Positions 51,181 through 62,063 of a DNA stretch of 64,000 nt are shown here, piece after piece; position 1 is the first letter of the stretch; each line of letters starts with the position of its first letter. The position numbers and the translations under genes were made by a program. The stretch is from Betaproteobacteria bacterium Ga0077532. Its GTDB lineage: Bacteria; Pseudomonadota; Gammaproteobacteria; Burkholderiales; Ga0077523. The stretch spans positions 124,001 through 188,000 of the forward strand of contig LNEE01000019.1 in assembly GCA_001464895.1 (NCBI GenBank), read 5' to 3'. The notes beneath the pieces are model-generated. The model did not search any database, was not told the origin of the DNA, and was given only the letters and a program-made list of their open reading frames with translations.

Positions 51181-53226
51181 TCAGAGGAGCGGCACGATCA
51201 GTAGGGCGACGATGTTGATGATCTTGATGAGCGGGTTCACCGCCGGGCCCGCGGTGTCCTTGTAGGGGTCACCCACGGTGTCGCCGGTCACAGCCGCCTT
51301 GTGGGCGTCCGAACCCTTGCCACCGTGATGGCCGTCCTCGATGTACTTCTTCGCGTTGTCCCACGCGCCACCACCGGTGGTCATGGAGATCGCGACGAAG
51401 AGACCGGTGACGATCGTCCCCATGAGGAGGCCGCCGAGGGCTGCAGGTCCGAGGACCAGGCCAACGATGATCGGCACGAGCACAGGAAGCAGCGACGGGA
51501 TCATCATTTCCTTGATCGCCGCCGTCGTCAGCATGTCGACGGCGCGACCGTACTCCGGCTTCGCCGTGCCTTCCATGATGCCCTTGATGTCGCGGAACTG
51601 GCGGCGCACTTCCTCGACCACCGCGCCGGCTGCGCGCCCGACCGCTTCCATCGCCATGGCGCCGAAGAGGTAGGGGATCAGACCGCCGATGAAGAGACCG
51701 ACGATCACGAGCGGGTTGGAGAGATCGAACACGATGCTCTTGCCGGCGGCTTCCAGCGCATGCGTGTAATCGGCGAAGAGCACGAGGGCTGCGAGGCCGG
51801 CGGAACCGATCGCGTAGCCCTTCGTCACCGCCTTGGTCGTGTTGCCCACGGCGTCGAGCGGATCGGTGATCGCGCGAACGCTGGGAGGCATCTCGGCCAT
51901 CTCGGCGATGCCGCCGGCGTTGTCCGTGATCGGGCCGTAGGCGTCGAGCGCCACGACGATGCCGGCCATCGACAGCATGGCGGTGGCGGCGATCGCGATG
52001 CCGTACAGGCCTGCGAGAGCGTGCGAGGCAAGGATGGCCGCGCACACTGCCAGCACCGGCCAGGCACATGACTTCATCGACACGCCAATGCCCGCGATGA
52101 TGTTGGTCGCGTGGCCTGTCGTGGACGCCTGCGCCACGTGTTTCACCGGGGCGAAATCGGTGCCCGTGTAGTACTCGGTGATGTACACGAGGGCGCCGGT
52201 CAGGACGATGCCGACGACGGAGGAGCCGAAGAGCGCCATCGTCGTGATCTTCCCATCCGTGGCTTCGGCCACGCCGCCCATGATCCAGTTGGTCACGAAG
52301 AAGAAGGCGACGAGCGAGATCAGGGCCGAGACCGCGAGGCCGCGGTAGAGCGCATTCATGATCTTGCCGCCCGGGCGCGCCTTCACGAAGTAGCACCCGA
52401 CGATGGAGGCGATGATCGACACGCCGCCCAGCACCAGGGGATACACGACAGCAGCGTCGCCCATGTTCGCGAACATCAGCGCGCCCACCAGCATCGTCGC
52501 GATGATGGTGACCGCGTAGGTCTCGAAGAGGTCGGCGGCCATGCCTGCGCAGTCGCCGACGTTGTCACCGACGTTGTCGGCGATCACGGCGGGATTCCGC
52601 GGATCGTCTTCGGGGATGCCGGCTTCCACCTTGCCCACCAGGTCGGCGCCGACGTCGGCACCCTTGGTGAAGATGCCGCCGCCGAGGCGCGCAAAGATCG
52701 AGATCAAGGAGGAGCCGAATGCGAGGCCCACCATCGGGTGCAGGAGATCGATCAGGCTGGTGTCACCGCCCATCGCCTTCAGGATCACGTAGTAGCCGGC
52801 GACGCCCAGCATGCCCAGGCCGACGACGAGCATCCCGGTGATGGCGCCTCCGCGGAAGGCCACGTCCAGTGCCTCGTTCAGGCCTATGGTCGCTGCCTGA
52901 GCCGTGCGGACGTTGGCTCGCACGGACACGTTCATGCCGATGAAGCCCGCAAGCCCGGACAGGATCGCGCCGATCGCGAAACCGATCGCAGTGGAGAGTC
53001 CGAGACCCGGTACGACGGCTATGAGAATGAACAGGACGACGCCCACGATGGCGATCGTCTTGTACTGGCGCGACAGATAGGCTTGTGCGCCCTGTTGCAC
53101 CGCGAGGGCGATTTCCTGCATGCGGGCGTTGCCCGCGGGCCGCGCGAGGATCCACTGGATCGAGATGATCCCGTAGAGCACGGCGGCGGCTCCGCACGCA
53201 AGAGCCAGGATGAGACCTGAAGACAT
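51181..53226 (-). CDS. hppA: K+-independent H+-translocating membrane pyrophosphatase
   Basis: This inner-membrane pump uses PPi hydrolysis to move protons. The 681-residue protein has about 16 transmembrane helices and the PPi/Mg site: GEADVG-type [21 protein letters not shown], then [19 protein letters not shown], and near the end [19 protein letters not shown]. The determinant [10 protein letters not shown] carries lysine where K+-dependent pumps have alanine, so this one should not need K+. ATG at 53226 begins [13 protein letters not shown] phosphofructokinase and adk lie upstream, and pfp and hppA are co-located in methanotrophs such as Methylococcus. Confidence 0.95.
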   Translation of the reverse strand: MSSGLILALACGAAAVLYGIISIQWILARPAGNARMQEIALAVQQGAQAYLSRQYKTIAIVGVVLFILIAVVPGLGLSTAIGFAIGAILSGLAGFIGMNVSVRANVRTAQAATIGLNEALDVAFRGGAITGMLVVGLGMLGVAGYYVILKAMGGDTSLIDLLHPMVGLAFGSSLISIFARLGGGIFTKGADVGADLVGKVEAGIPEDDPRNPAVIADNVGDNVGDCAGMAADLFETYAVTIIATMLVGALMFANMGDAAVVYPLVLGGVSIIASIVGCYFVKARPGGKIMNALYRGLAVSALISLVAFFFVTNWIMGGVAEATDGKITTMALFGSSVVGIVLTGALVYITEYYTGTDFAPVKHVAQASTTGHATNIIAGIGVSMKSCAWPVLAVCAAILASHALAGLYGIAIAATAMLSMAGIVVALDAYGPITDNAGGIAEMAEMPPSVRAITDPLDAVGNTTKAVTKGYAIGSAGLAALVLFADYTHALEAAGKSIVFDLSNPLVIVGLFIGGLIPYLFGAMAMEAVGRAAGAVVEEVRRQFRDIKGIMEGTAKPEYGRAVDMLTTAAIKEMMIPSLLPVLVPIIVGLVLGPAALGGLLMGTIVTGLFVAISMTTGGGAWDNAKKYIEDGHHGGKGSDAHKAAVTGDTVGDPYKDTAGPAVNPLIKIINIVALLIVPLL

Positions 53227-53726
53227 GAGTCCCCCAATAGTTGCCAGATGAAGTACGACGAATGATCCGCCATCGAAAATGTGGCGGGCTTGACTACTCC
53301 GAAGCCTCTTGACGGGCATCTTCTGGACTGCACGAACGCCTTGCCGAAGGCCGCCACCAAGTGCTGGCGAGCCTGAGTACCCTGTTGAACGTGATGTCGG
53401 TCGCGCCTGCTCTGCACCGCACTCGGAGTTCGAATGGCGAGGAATCCTCCTCACCCGAAGCCCCGAAGGCTGACGTCGCCGGACCCTCCGATATCGAGCT
53501 GCTGCCTTCAACCTGCGACTCGAACACTGCCGGCCGAACCCGGCATCGCCTGTCCCGTGCCGACACGGCGCACGGTCGAGACACCCTGGTTCCGCCTCTT
53601 CTTGGAATTCCCCTTCCAATCACGATGCAAGGCTCGAGACGTGAAAAATGGCGAGACCACGATGGCGGTGGGTGCTCACCTAACTCGCGATTCTAGCGGT
53701 GGATTTTTGTCATGGGCAACCCGAAT
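53227..53726. other. 500-base spacer between pfp and hppA, no gene seen
   Basis: Open frames on both strands (for example 53294-53623 minus) lack a ribosome-binding site, a plausible N-terminus and any recognisable pattern. The stretch is less GC-biased at third positions than its neighbours. It probably holds the hppA promoter and a long leader. Confidence 0.5.
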
Positions 53727-54992
53727 TTACGGCGAGTGCCATGGGGGAAGCCGTCTTGGCGTGCGATGGTTGGTCAGGTGCGCGTGGATGGGAAGACCAT
53801 CGCGAAAGGGCGGCCATGACTCGCCGGTGACGAGCGGACGCAGATAGGTGCGGCAGGCAGGCGTGATGTGACAGCGGTCTGCGGCGATGAACTCGTGCGG
53901 AAGCCGTCGCTCGAGAGTCGCCACCGAGTCGAGGTCGGCCATGCCGATGCGCCATCGATAGGGGTTGTCCGATTCGCGCACGATCACCGGCATGGTGCCG
54001 TTGTGGCCGTCGAGTGCGAAATCCACCGCGGCCCGACCGACTGCCTCGGCGTGGGCGAGGTCGGTGGCGGAGGCGAGGTGGCGCGCCGCCCGTTGCAGAT
54101 AGTCGGCCGTGGCCCAGTGGCACTTGTAGCCCAGTCGGTCGTGCACGAGGTGTGCGAGGTAGGGCGCAACGCCGCCGAACTGTTCCTCCCCTGGATGCGG
54201 GCCCGGGAGCGCCGACACCGGTCTGCCGGACCCATCGGAGAGTCCCTCCGAGGCGCCGATCACGCAGTAGCCGAAGCGCTCGACGCTCGCGTGGACGCGG
54301 GCGAGGAAGTCCGCTGGGTCGAACGGGATCTCCGCGAAGAGCAGAAGGTGCGGGGGATGGTGATCGGCATCCGCAGCGAGGCCCATGGCAGCCACCATCC
54401 ACCCTGCGTGCCTGCCCATGGCTTCGAGAATGAACACCTTCGTCGACGAAGCCACCATCGATGCGACATCGGCCGCAGCCTCGCGCAGGCTCACGGCGAG
54501 GTACTTCGCCGCCGATCCGAATCCGGGTGAGCAGTCGGTCACCGCGAGATCGTTGTCCACGGTCTTGGGTACGTGCACGCAGGTGATCGGATAGTCGAAT
54601 CGCTCGCGGAACTGCGCGAGGCTGCGCGCCGTGTCGGCCGAGCCGTTCCCGCCGTTGTAGAACACGTACCGGATGTCGTGGGCGGCGAAGACTGCATGCA
54701 GGCGATCCCACGTGCGGCGATCCGCCTCGAAGCTGCCCAGACGGAATCGTGCGGAGCCGAACGCGCCACCGGGCGTGTGGCGCAGGGCGCGCAGCGTCTC
54801 CGCCGTTTCGTACGAGGTGTCGATGAGATCCTCGGCGAGCACGCCGAGGATGCCGTTCGATCCGGCGAAGACCTTGCCGATGCGGTCCGGATGGCCGCGG
54901 CAGGTCTCGATGACCGCCGCAGCGGTGGCGTTGATCACCGCGGTGACGCCGCCCGCCTGACAGTAGAGCGCGTTGGGCGGCGGGGACACCAC
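53727..54992 (-). CDS. pfp: Phosphofructokinase, PPi-type family with mixed active-site signature
   Basis: This cytoplasmic enzyme phosphorylates fructose 6-phosphate. The 421-residue protein has GGVTAVINA (14-22), GGNGSADTA (114-122), VPKTVDNDL (141-149) with catalytic aspartate, and EAMGRHAGW (190-198). Lysine in PKTVDND is the PPi-type residue (ATP enzymes have PGTIDND), whereas glycine after N115 is the ATP-type residue (PPi enzymes usually have GGDD). The phosphoryl donor is therefore uncertain. The start is GTG at 54992 (or 54989), 14 bases after adk, so it is in the adk transcript. hppA follows 500 bases later. Confidence 0.88.
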   Translation of the reverse strand: MVSPPPNALYCQAGGVTAVINATAAAVIETCRGHPDRIGKVFAGSNGILGVLAEDLIDTSYETAETLRALRHTPGGAFGSARFRLGSFEADRRTWDRLHAVFAAHDIRYVFYNGGNGSADTARSLAQFRERFDYPITCVHVPKTVDNDLAVTDCSPGFGSAAKYLAVSLREAAADVASMVASSTKVFILEAMGRHAGWMVAAMGLAADADHHPPHLLLFAEIPFDPADFLARVHASVERFGYCVIGASEGLSDGSGRPVSALPGPHPGEEQFGGVAPYLAHLVHDRLGYKCHWATADYLQRAARHLASATDLAHAEAVGRAAVDFALDGHNGTMPVIVRESDNPYRWRIGMADLDSVATLERRLPHEFIAADRCHITPACRTYLRPLVTGESWPPFRDGLPIHAHLTNHRTPRRLPPWHSP

Positions 54993-55006
54993 GGGCCTTC
55001 GCGCGG

Positions 55007-56552
<1,546 letters not shown>

Positions 56553-56555
56553 GGA

Positions 56556-56759
56556 TCAGCGGCGCTTGCGCCAGGCGTCGAGCTCTTCGTCGGTCAACCG
56601 ACGGGCCTCGTCCTCGAGCATCACGGGGATGTCGTCCCGCACGGGGTAGGCGAGTCCGCTCTCGACGGAGATGAGTTCGGAACGCTCGCGGTCGTAGAGC
56701 AGCGGCGCCTTCGTGAGAGGGTCGACGAGGATGTCCAGAAGCTTGGAGTCAAGGGCCAT
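56556..56759 (-). CDS. Trm112/YcaR family small protein
   Basis: This 67-residue protein has the YcaR pattern: [34 protein letters not shown] then EDEARRL. The cysteines of zinc-binding Trm112 relatives are absent here (DPLTKAPL in place of CPxCKxPL). Family members activate methyltransferases or assist envelope assembly. Its role between lpxK and kdsB is unknown, although the order is conserved. Its start lies inside lpxK by 11 bases, so the two are translationally coupled. Confidence 0.92.
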   Translation of the reverse strand: MALDSKLLDILVDPLTKAPLLYDRERSELISVESGLAYPVRDDIPVMLEDEARRLTDEELDAWRKRR

Positions 56760-57750
56760 GGTGCGATGTCCGCAGTGTCTGGAGGATGCGATCGGCGATC
56801 GATGCATCGAGGATGGCGTCGACCGGCAGGACCCACATGCGAGCCGTCGCGAAGGCCGCGCATTTTACGGCATCCTTCTCCGTCATCGCGATCGGCGCAT
56901 CGTCCGCGAATGCCAGGTCGTCAGACTGGTAGACGTGATGGTCCGGGAACGCATGCGGGACGACGTCGACGCCCAGCGCGATCAGTGTCGCGAAGAACTG
57001 CTCCGGGACGCCGATCCCCGCGACTGCATGCACGCGCCGCCCGGCGAACGCAGCGCCGTCAAGTGTCACCGTGGGGTCGTCCAGGCGCTGCCAGCGTCCG
57101 GGCGCCAGGCGCATCGTCACGGCATCCGCGGGTACGTCCAACCTCGCGTCACGCGGGGCCTTCACGACGACGACGTCGCATCGCGCGAGCCGCGACACGG
57201 GCTCGCGCAGCGGACCGGCGGGCAGGAGCAATCCGTTGCCGAAGCCGCGGGTGCCGTCCACGACTGCGATCTCCACGTTGCGGGCGAGACGATGGTGCTG
57301 CAGCCCGTCGTCGCTCACGATCACGTCGCACTGCGGATGCGTGGCGAGCAGTGCGCGCGCTGCGGCGGCGCGATCGCGACCCCGCCACACGGGGCAACCC
57401 GCGCGCCGCGCAAGCAATACGGGTTCATCGCCACAAAGTGCGGGGTCACTGTCTGCCGTCACGGGTGCGGGCTCCGGACCTGTGCCCCCGTAGCCGCGCG
57501 TCACGATGCCCGGGTGCCGTCCGCGCCGTCGGAGTTCTGCGGCCAGCCAGAGCACTAGCGGTGTCTTGCCGGTCCCACCCGCAGTGACGTTGCCCACCAC
57601 CACCACCGGCACCGATAGCGATTCGACGCGAAGGATCCCGAGGCGGAAAAGCCAACGGTGCAGCGTCGCCGCGAATCCGAACACGGCTGCGAGCGGGATC
57701 AGCGCCAGGGCCAGCGGTCCGCGGCGGCGCCAGTGGGCAGGAGCATTCAC
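56749..57750 (-). CDS. lpxK: Tetraacyldisaccharide 4'-kinase
   Basis: LpxK phosphorylates the lipid A precursor at the inner membrane. The 333-residue protein has an N-terminal hydrophobic anchor ([21 protein letters not shown]), the P-loop [48 protein letters not shown] and a C-terminal LTEKDAVK-type motif (MTEKDAVKC). The start is GTG at 57750, 47 bases after exbD. Overlap with the Trm112 gene downstream is 11 bases. Confidence 0.95.
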   Translation of the reverse strand: MNAPAHWRRRGPLALALIPLAAVFGFAATLHRWLFRLGILRVESLSVPVVVVGNVTAGGTGKTPLVLWLAAELRRRGRHPGIVTRGYGGTGPEPAPVTADSDPALCGDEPVLLARRAGCPVWRGRDRAAAARALLATHPQCDVIVSDDGLQHHRLARNVEIAVVDGTRGFGNGLLLPAGPLREPVSRLARCDVVVVKAPRDARLDVPADAVTMRLAPGRWQRLDDPTVTLDGAAFAGRRVHAVAGIGVPEQFFATLIALGVDVVPHAFPDHHVYQSDDLAFADDAPIAMTEKDAVKCAAFATARMWVLPVDAILDASIADRILQTLRTSHHGP

Positions 57751-57797
57751 GGGGTGGGATCTGCGGGCGGGCCGACGGGCGCGTTGCCTGCAGCCGG

Positions 57798-58217
57798 CTA
57801 CTTCTTGGTCTGCTGGGTCGCGAAGGTCACGCGGCCGAAGCCCGCGAATCGCGCCGCCTCGAGCACGTGGATCACCGACTGGTGACTCGCGGTGGCATCG
57901 GCGTTGATCACGATCATGGGATCGGGGTTGCTGCCGGCGGCGCGCTTCAGTTCGTTGGCGAAGGCCTCGGCGCTGGAGAAGACGACGGGGGACCGGTTGA
58001 CCACATAGCGCCCCGCAGGCGTCACCGCAACATCGATCTGTTGCGGACGGTCGGCCGACGGCGGCGCATCGGCCGTGGGCAGGTCGATCTGCAGTTCGGA
58101 GTAGCGCGAGTAGGTGGTGGTGACCATCAGGAAGATGAGGATGACCATCAGCACGTCGATGAGCGGCACCAGGTTCATCTCCGGCTCCTCGCGCACCGAC
58201 CCGCGGCGGAAATTCAT
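57798..58217 (-). CDS. exbD: Biopolymer transport protein ExbD
   Basis: ExbD is the small subunit of the proton-driven motor that energises TonB. The 139-residue protein has one N-terminal transmembrane helix with the proton-carrying aspartate (NLVPLIDVLMVILIFLMVTT) and a periplasmic domain with IDVAVTPAGRY and VINADATASHQSV. ATG at 58217 overlaps the exbB stop by one base (TGATG). It heads toward lpxK. It probably drives the four receptors of this window together with the TonB at 11401, though TolR-like roles are possible. Confidence 0.92.
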   Translation of the reverse strand: MNFRRGSVREEPEMNLVPLIDVLMVILIFLMVTTTYSRYSELQIDLPTADAPPSADRPQQIDVAVTPAGRYVVNRSPVVFSSAEAFANELKRAAGSNPDPMIVINADATASHQSVIHVLEAARFAGFGRVTFATQQTKK

Positions 58218-58822
58218 CAGTGGCGCTCTCCGTGGAGTATCTCCACGAGCTTGACAGCCTGCTGCTCCATCTCGACCACCAGGGAGTCCGCATGGCTGCG
58301 GAAATGGCGGTAGAAGATCATGCTGGGGATCGCCACGATGAGGCCGAAGGCCGTGTTGTAGAGCGCCACGGAGATCCCGTGCGCCAACTGCGCCGGACTG
58401 TTGCCGCCGGGCGCCTGCGACCCGAAGATCTCGATCATCCCGATGACCGTGCCGAGCAGACCCATGATCGGCGAGAGGGATGCGATGGTGCCCAGGGGTG
58501 GAAGGAAGCGGTCCAGCTCGTGCGCTGCCGCGCGCCCGGCTTCCTCGATGGCTTCCTTGGTGACCTCGCGCGTGTTCTTCACGTTGGCGAGGCCGGCCGC
58601 GAAGATGCGCCCGAGCACGGAGTCCTGGGCGAGGCGATCGAGCATCGCCTGCGACACGCCCTGCGTGCGGAACTCCTCGGTGACCCGGGACAGGAGATCG
58701 CGTGGTGCAACCAGGTTGCGGCGCAGTGACCAGCTTCTTTCGCCGATGATGCCCAGGGCGATGATGGATGCTGCGATGATCGGCCAGATGGGCCAGCCTG
58801 CCGCTTCGATGATGGCCAGCAC
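58217..58822 (-). CDS. exbB: MotA/TolQ/ExbB proton channel protein ExbB
   Basis: ExbB forms the pentameric channel around ExbD. The 201-residue protein has TM1 near residues 9-27, a cytoplasmic segment, then TM2 and TM3 with the family pattern LGTIASLSPIMGLLGTVIGMIE and ISVALYNTAFGLIVAIPSMI. It lies in the conserved exbB-exbD-lpxK order. ATG at 58822 begins MLAIIEAAGWPIWPI. It is divergent from xseA across a 290-base spacer that contains two DnaA boxes. Confidence 0.94.
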   Translation of the reverse strand: MLAIIEAAGWPIWPIIAASIIALGIIGERSWSLRRNLVAPRDLLSRVTEEFRTQGVSQAMLDRLAQDSVLGRIFAAGLANVKNTREVTKEAIEEAGRAAAHELDRFLPPLGTIASLSPIMGLLGTVIGMIEIFGSQAPGGNSPAQLAHGISVALYNTAFGLIVAIPSMIFYRHFRSHADSLVVEMEQQAVKLVEILHGERH

Positions 58823-58924
58823 GTGTGATTCGCTCCGTCAGCAAACCCAGCGACTGTAGCTTGCGCGGGCGGGGTGCGCAACCGAGCATCGCGCGGTCGG
58901 CAGGTGCGCCGGAATCTTGAATTG

Positions 58925-58947
58925 TTTTCCACAAACCCTGTGGATAA
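58925..58947. promoter_or_regulatory. Pair of inverted DnaA boxes upstream of xseA
   Basis: TTTTCCACA, five bases, TGTGGATAA. The second is the perfect consensus TTATCCACA on the minus strand; the first differs at one base. They lie in the AT-richer 290-base spacer between exbB and xseA, which holds no gene. Confidence 0.75.
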
Positions 58948-59112
58948 GGGTGTGAACAGCTTGTCGAAATCTTCGCTAAGTGGCGAACGCGGAAGGGCTT
59001 TTGGTCTGCCGCTCAAAATTTGGTCACGAAAAATTCATATGACGAACATGTACTTGGCGCAACTCTCCCTCTGGCGCGCGACCGCGATCCGACCCGTTTT
59101 CCGGGGTGTTCG

Positions 59113-60459
59113 ATGAGTGGCGGGTTCGGCGCGGCGGCCGATGTGCAGGTCCTCACCGTTGCCCAGTTCAACGCCCGGGCGCGCATGCTCATCGAGGGCG
59201 GTCTCGCGGTCGGGTGGGTCACCGGCGAGATCTCCAACTTCATGCGTGCTGCTTCGGGGCATTGCTACTTTTCGCTGAAGGATGAGTCTGCACAGGTGAG
59301 GTGCGTGCTGTTCCGCCATCGCGCCCAACTGGTCGATGCTCCGCTCGCGAACGGTGCCCGCGTGGAGGTCCGCGCCGTGCCCACGCTCTACGAGGCGCGG
59401 GGCGAGTTCCAGCTCACGGTGGAATACGTTAGGCAGGCTGGTGTCGGCTCGCTCTTCGAGGCGTTCGAGCGTACGAAGCGGAAGCTGGAGGCCGAGGGGC
59501 TTTTCGCAGCCGAACGCAAGCGGCCGTTGCCGACGTACCCGACTGTGGTCGGGATCGTGACGTCGCCCCAGGCGGCCGCGCTGCGCGACGTTCTCACGAC
59601 GTTGAAGCGCCGCATGCCGTCGGTCGGGGCGATCGTCTATCCGACGCTCGTGCAGGGGGACGGTGCGCCCGAGCGCATCGCCAACGCCATCGCGACGGCG
59701 TCGCGGCGCGCGGAGGTCGACGTGTTGATCGTCTGTCGCGGCGGTGGCAGCACGGAGGATCTCTGGGCCTTCAACGACGAGCGTGTCGCGCGCGCGATCG
59801 CGGCCTCGCCTGTGCCCGTCGTGACCGGTGTCGGGCACGAGACCGACTTCACGATCGCCGACTTTGTCTCGGACATGCGCGCACCCACGCCGACTGCTGC
59901 TGCGACCGCCGTCGTGCCGGATCGGATCGTGTTGCTGCGACGCATCGGCGTCCACGCGAACGCCATCGCACGGAGCGCCATGCGGCATCTGGAACGTCGT
60001 GCCCAGCGGCTCGATCATCTTGCATCGCGACTGCAGCATCCCGGCGAACGCATCGCACTGCGCCGCGAGCGTCTCGCGAATCTTCAGGCGCGTCTCTCGA
60101 ATGCGATGGGGCGTGTCCAGGACATGCGCCTGCAGCGCGTGGCGCGTGTCGGCGACCGATTCACCGCGGCGGCACCTGACCTCGGGCGGTTGCGCGCGCG
60201 GCTGAGAGCCATCGGTGAGCGTCTGCCCAGGGCTGGTGTGACCGGCATGCTGTCGCGAACGGCCAACCTCGACCGGCTCGCCGCGAGCCTGCTGCACCTC
60301 GATCCCACGGCTGTGCTGGACCGTGGCTACGCGATCGTGCGGGATGCGCAGGGCGGAGTTCTCCGATCGGCCTCGTCCGTGGCGACGGGCGACGCCATCG
60401 CCATCGCCCTGGCAGACGGTGGCATCGACGCCATGGTCTCGAACGTGCGCCGCGATTGA
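59113..60459 (+). CDS. xseA: Exodeoxyribonuclease VII large subunit
   Basis: XseA degrades single-stranded DNA with the small subunit XseB. The 448-residue protein has an N-terminal OB fold (VGWVTGEISNFMRAASGHCYFSLKDE), the catalytic domain with VVGIVTSPQAAALRDVL, CRGGGSTEDLWAFNDE, VTGVGHETDFTIAD and SDMRAPTPTAAA, then a long coiled coil and the C-terminal DRGYAIVRD. ATG at 59113 begins MSGGFGAAADVQVLTV; the frame is open back to 59020 but without a family-like start. No xseB is next to it. Confidence 0.95.
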   Translation: MSGGFGAAADVQVLTVAQFNARARMLIEGGLAVGWVTGEISNFMRAASGHCYFSLKDESAQVRCVLFRHRAQLVDAPLANGARVEVRAVPTLYEARGEFQLTVEYVRQAGVGSLFEAFERTKRKLEAEGLFAAERKRPLPTYPTVVGIVTSPQAAALRDVLTTLKRRMPSVGAIVYPTLVQGDGAPERIANAIATASRRAEVDVLIVCRGGGSTEDLWAFNDERVARAIAASPVPVVTGVGHETDFTIADFVSDMRAPTPTAAATAVVPDRIVLLRRIGVHANAIARSAMRHLERRAQRLDHLASRLQHPGERIALRRERLANLQARLSNAMGRVQDMRLQRVARVGDRFTAAAPDLGRLRARLRAIGERLPRAGVTGMLSRTANLDRLAASLLHLDPTAVLDRGYAIVRDAQGGVLRSASSVATGDAIAIALADGGIDAMVSNVRRD

Positions 60460-60538
60460 ATCTCGGGGGATCAAGGGCGTATCGTTGGCCGCTCGGACAC
60501 GCACTGAATTCAACCACCAAAGCAGGAGGAGTCGAACC

Positions 60539-61039
60539 ATGAGATCCCTGAGAATCCGCAGTGTGGCCGCGCTCGTCGCGATGTTCGGCGCGATGTCGTT
60601 CGGTGTGATGTCGTTCGGGACACACGCCCAGGTGGTCGACAAGAAGGCGCTGACGCTCGATGGCGCGAAGAAGATCGCGGCGGCGGCCGAAGCCGAGGCG
60701 GTGAAGAACAAGTGGAACGTCGTGATCGCCGTGGTCGACGAGGGTGGCCAGATCCTCTATCTCCAACGTATGGACGGTACGCAGTACGGCAGCGTCGATG
60801 TGGCGATCAAGAAGGCCCGCACGTCGTCCGCATTCAAGCGGCCCACGAAGGTCTTCGAGGACGCCGTCGCAGGCGGGCGCAATGCAATCCTCGCGCTGGA
60901 CGGTGCGTTGCCGCTGGAAGGCGGTCTGCCCCTCGCAGTGGGTGGTCAGATCGTCGGCGCGATCGGCGTGTCGGGCGTGACGTCCCAGCAGGACGGTCAG
61001 ATCGCGAAGGCCGGCGTGGACGCGCTCGGCGGGCAGTGA
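60539..61039 (+). CDS. GlcG/HbpS-family haem-binding-like periplasmic protein
   Basis: The 166-residue protein has a signal peptide (to about residue 30, THAQ) and one GlcG/HbpS domain: LTLDGAKKIAAAAEAEA, NVVIAVVDEGGQILYLQRMDG, then the KKARTSSAF and GGLPLAVGGQIVGAIGVSG signatures. Family members bind haem or cobalamin-type ligands, or act as accessories of catabolic enzymes. The export signal separates it from cytoplasmic GlcG. ATG at 60539 has AGGAGG upstream. It lies 79 bases behind xseA and is convergent with miaA. Confidence 0.88.
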   Translation: MRSLRIRSVAALVAMFGAMSFGVMSFGTHAQVVDKKALTLDGAKKIAAAAEAEAVKNKWNVVIAVVDEGGQILYLQRMDGTQYGSVDVAIKKARTSSAFKRPTKVFEDAVAGGRNAILALDGALPLEGGLPLAVGGQIVGAIGVSGVTSQQDGQIAKAGVDALGGQ

Positions 61040-61099
61040 CGACGTTCCGGGCCGGTCGGACGATTCGATCGGGCAGCGTCCGGCCCGGGCGCCACGGCT

Positions 61100-62050
61100 T
61101 CAGCAGTCGGCGAGCCGCGCGCCCACCACGTCTGCGACCGTCTCGGCCACGTCCGGATCCAGGCAGTCGAAGCGTTCCACGTCGGGCGTGGAACGCAGCC
61201 AGGTGAGTTGCCGTTTCGCGAGTTGTCGCGTCGCGATCACGGCGGTCTCCCGCAGGCGCGCCAGTCCGAACTCGCCGTCGAGGTATTGCCACACCTGGCG
61301 GTAGCCCACGCATCGCATCGAGGGCAGTTCCGGCGCGAGGTCGTAGTCGCGACGCAGCCTCTCCACCTCGCCGATCAGGCCCAGCTCCAGCATCACTTCG
61401 AAGCGGGTCGCGATGCGCTCGTGCAGCACCGCGCGATCGCCGGGTTCCAGTGAGACCTGTACCCATCGGAAGGGAGGTGCTTCGCGCGCACTCTCCTCCA
61501 GCAGTTCCGACATGGGTCTTCCGGCCACCCAGCAGACTTCCAGGGCGCGCTGGATGCGCTGCGAATCCGTCGGGTCGAGGCGCGCGGCCGTCACGGGGTC
61601 GAGTCCGGCCAGCGTCTCGTGCAGTGCCGGCCAGCCGAGCGTTTCCGCCATGTCGTCGATCACGGCACGCGTTGCCGGATCTGCCTGGGGCAGGTCCGAC
61701 AGACCCTCGCGGAGGGCCTTGAAGTAGAGCATGGTGCCGCCGCAGAGCAGCGGGATGCGGTCGCGGGCGGCAATGCTGCGGATGCAGTCCGCGGCGTCCT
61801 CGGCGAAGCGTGCTGCGGAGTAGCGCTCCGTCGGATCGATGAGGTCCAGCAGATGGTGCCGGACCTGCCCGCGCTCCGCGGCGTCGGGCTTGGCCGTGCC
61901 GATATCCATGTCGCGGTAGACCAGTGCGGAATCCACGCTGACGATTTCCACCGGCAGCCGGCGCGCGAGTTCGAGGGCGACCCGGGTCTTGCCCGCGGCC
62001 GTCGGGCCCATGAGGGCGATGACGACCGGGCGCTCGTCGTGAACAGTCAT
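61100..62050 (-). CDS. miaA: tRNA dimethylallyltransferase
   Basis: MiaA adds the isopentenyl group to A37 of tRNAs reading UNN codons. The 316-residue protein has the P-loop [59 protein letters not shown] and RIQRALEV, and ends with [15 protein letters not shown] at 62050 begins [15 protein letters not shown] and lies 13 bases behind mutL, the standard mutL-miaA order. Confidence 0.96.
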   Translation of the reverse strand: MTVHDERPVVIALMGPTAAGKTRVALELARRLPVEIVSVDSALVYRDMDIGTAKPDAAERGQVRHHLLDLIDPTERYSAARFAEDAADCIRSIAARDRIPLLCGGTMLYFKALREGLSDLPQADPATRAVIDDMAETLGWPALHETLAGLDPVTAARLDPTDSQRIQRALEVCWVAGRPMSELLEESAREAPPFRWVQVSLEPGDRAVLHERIATRFEVMLELGLIGEVERLRRDYDLAPELPSMRCVGYRQVWQYLDGEFGLARLRETAVIATRQLAKRQLTWLRSTPDVERFDCLDPDVAETVADVVGARLADC

Positions 62051-62063
62051 CGACGCAACCTGC

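Noticed and set aside
53294-53623. 109-codon minus-strand frame in the hppA-pfp spacer
   Set aside because: No ribosome-binding site, Arg/Ser-rich random-looking sequence.
58823-59112. Replication origin at the DnaA boxes
   Set aside because: Only two boxes, no dnaA, dnaN or gidA nearby and no extended AT-rich unwinding region.
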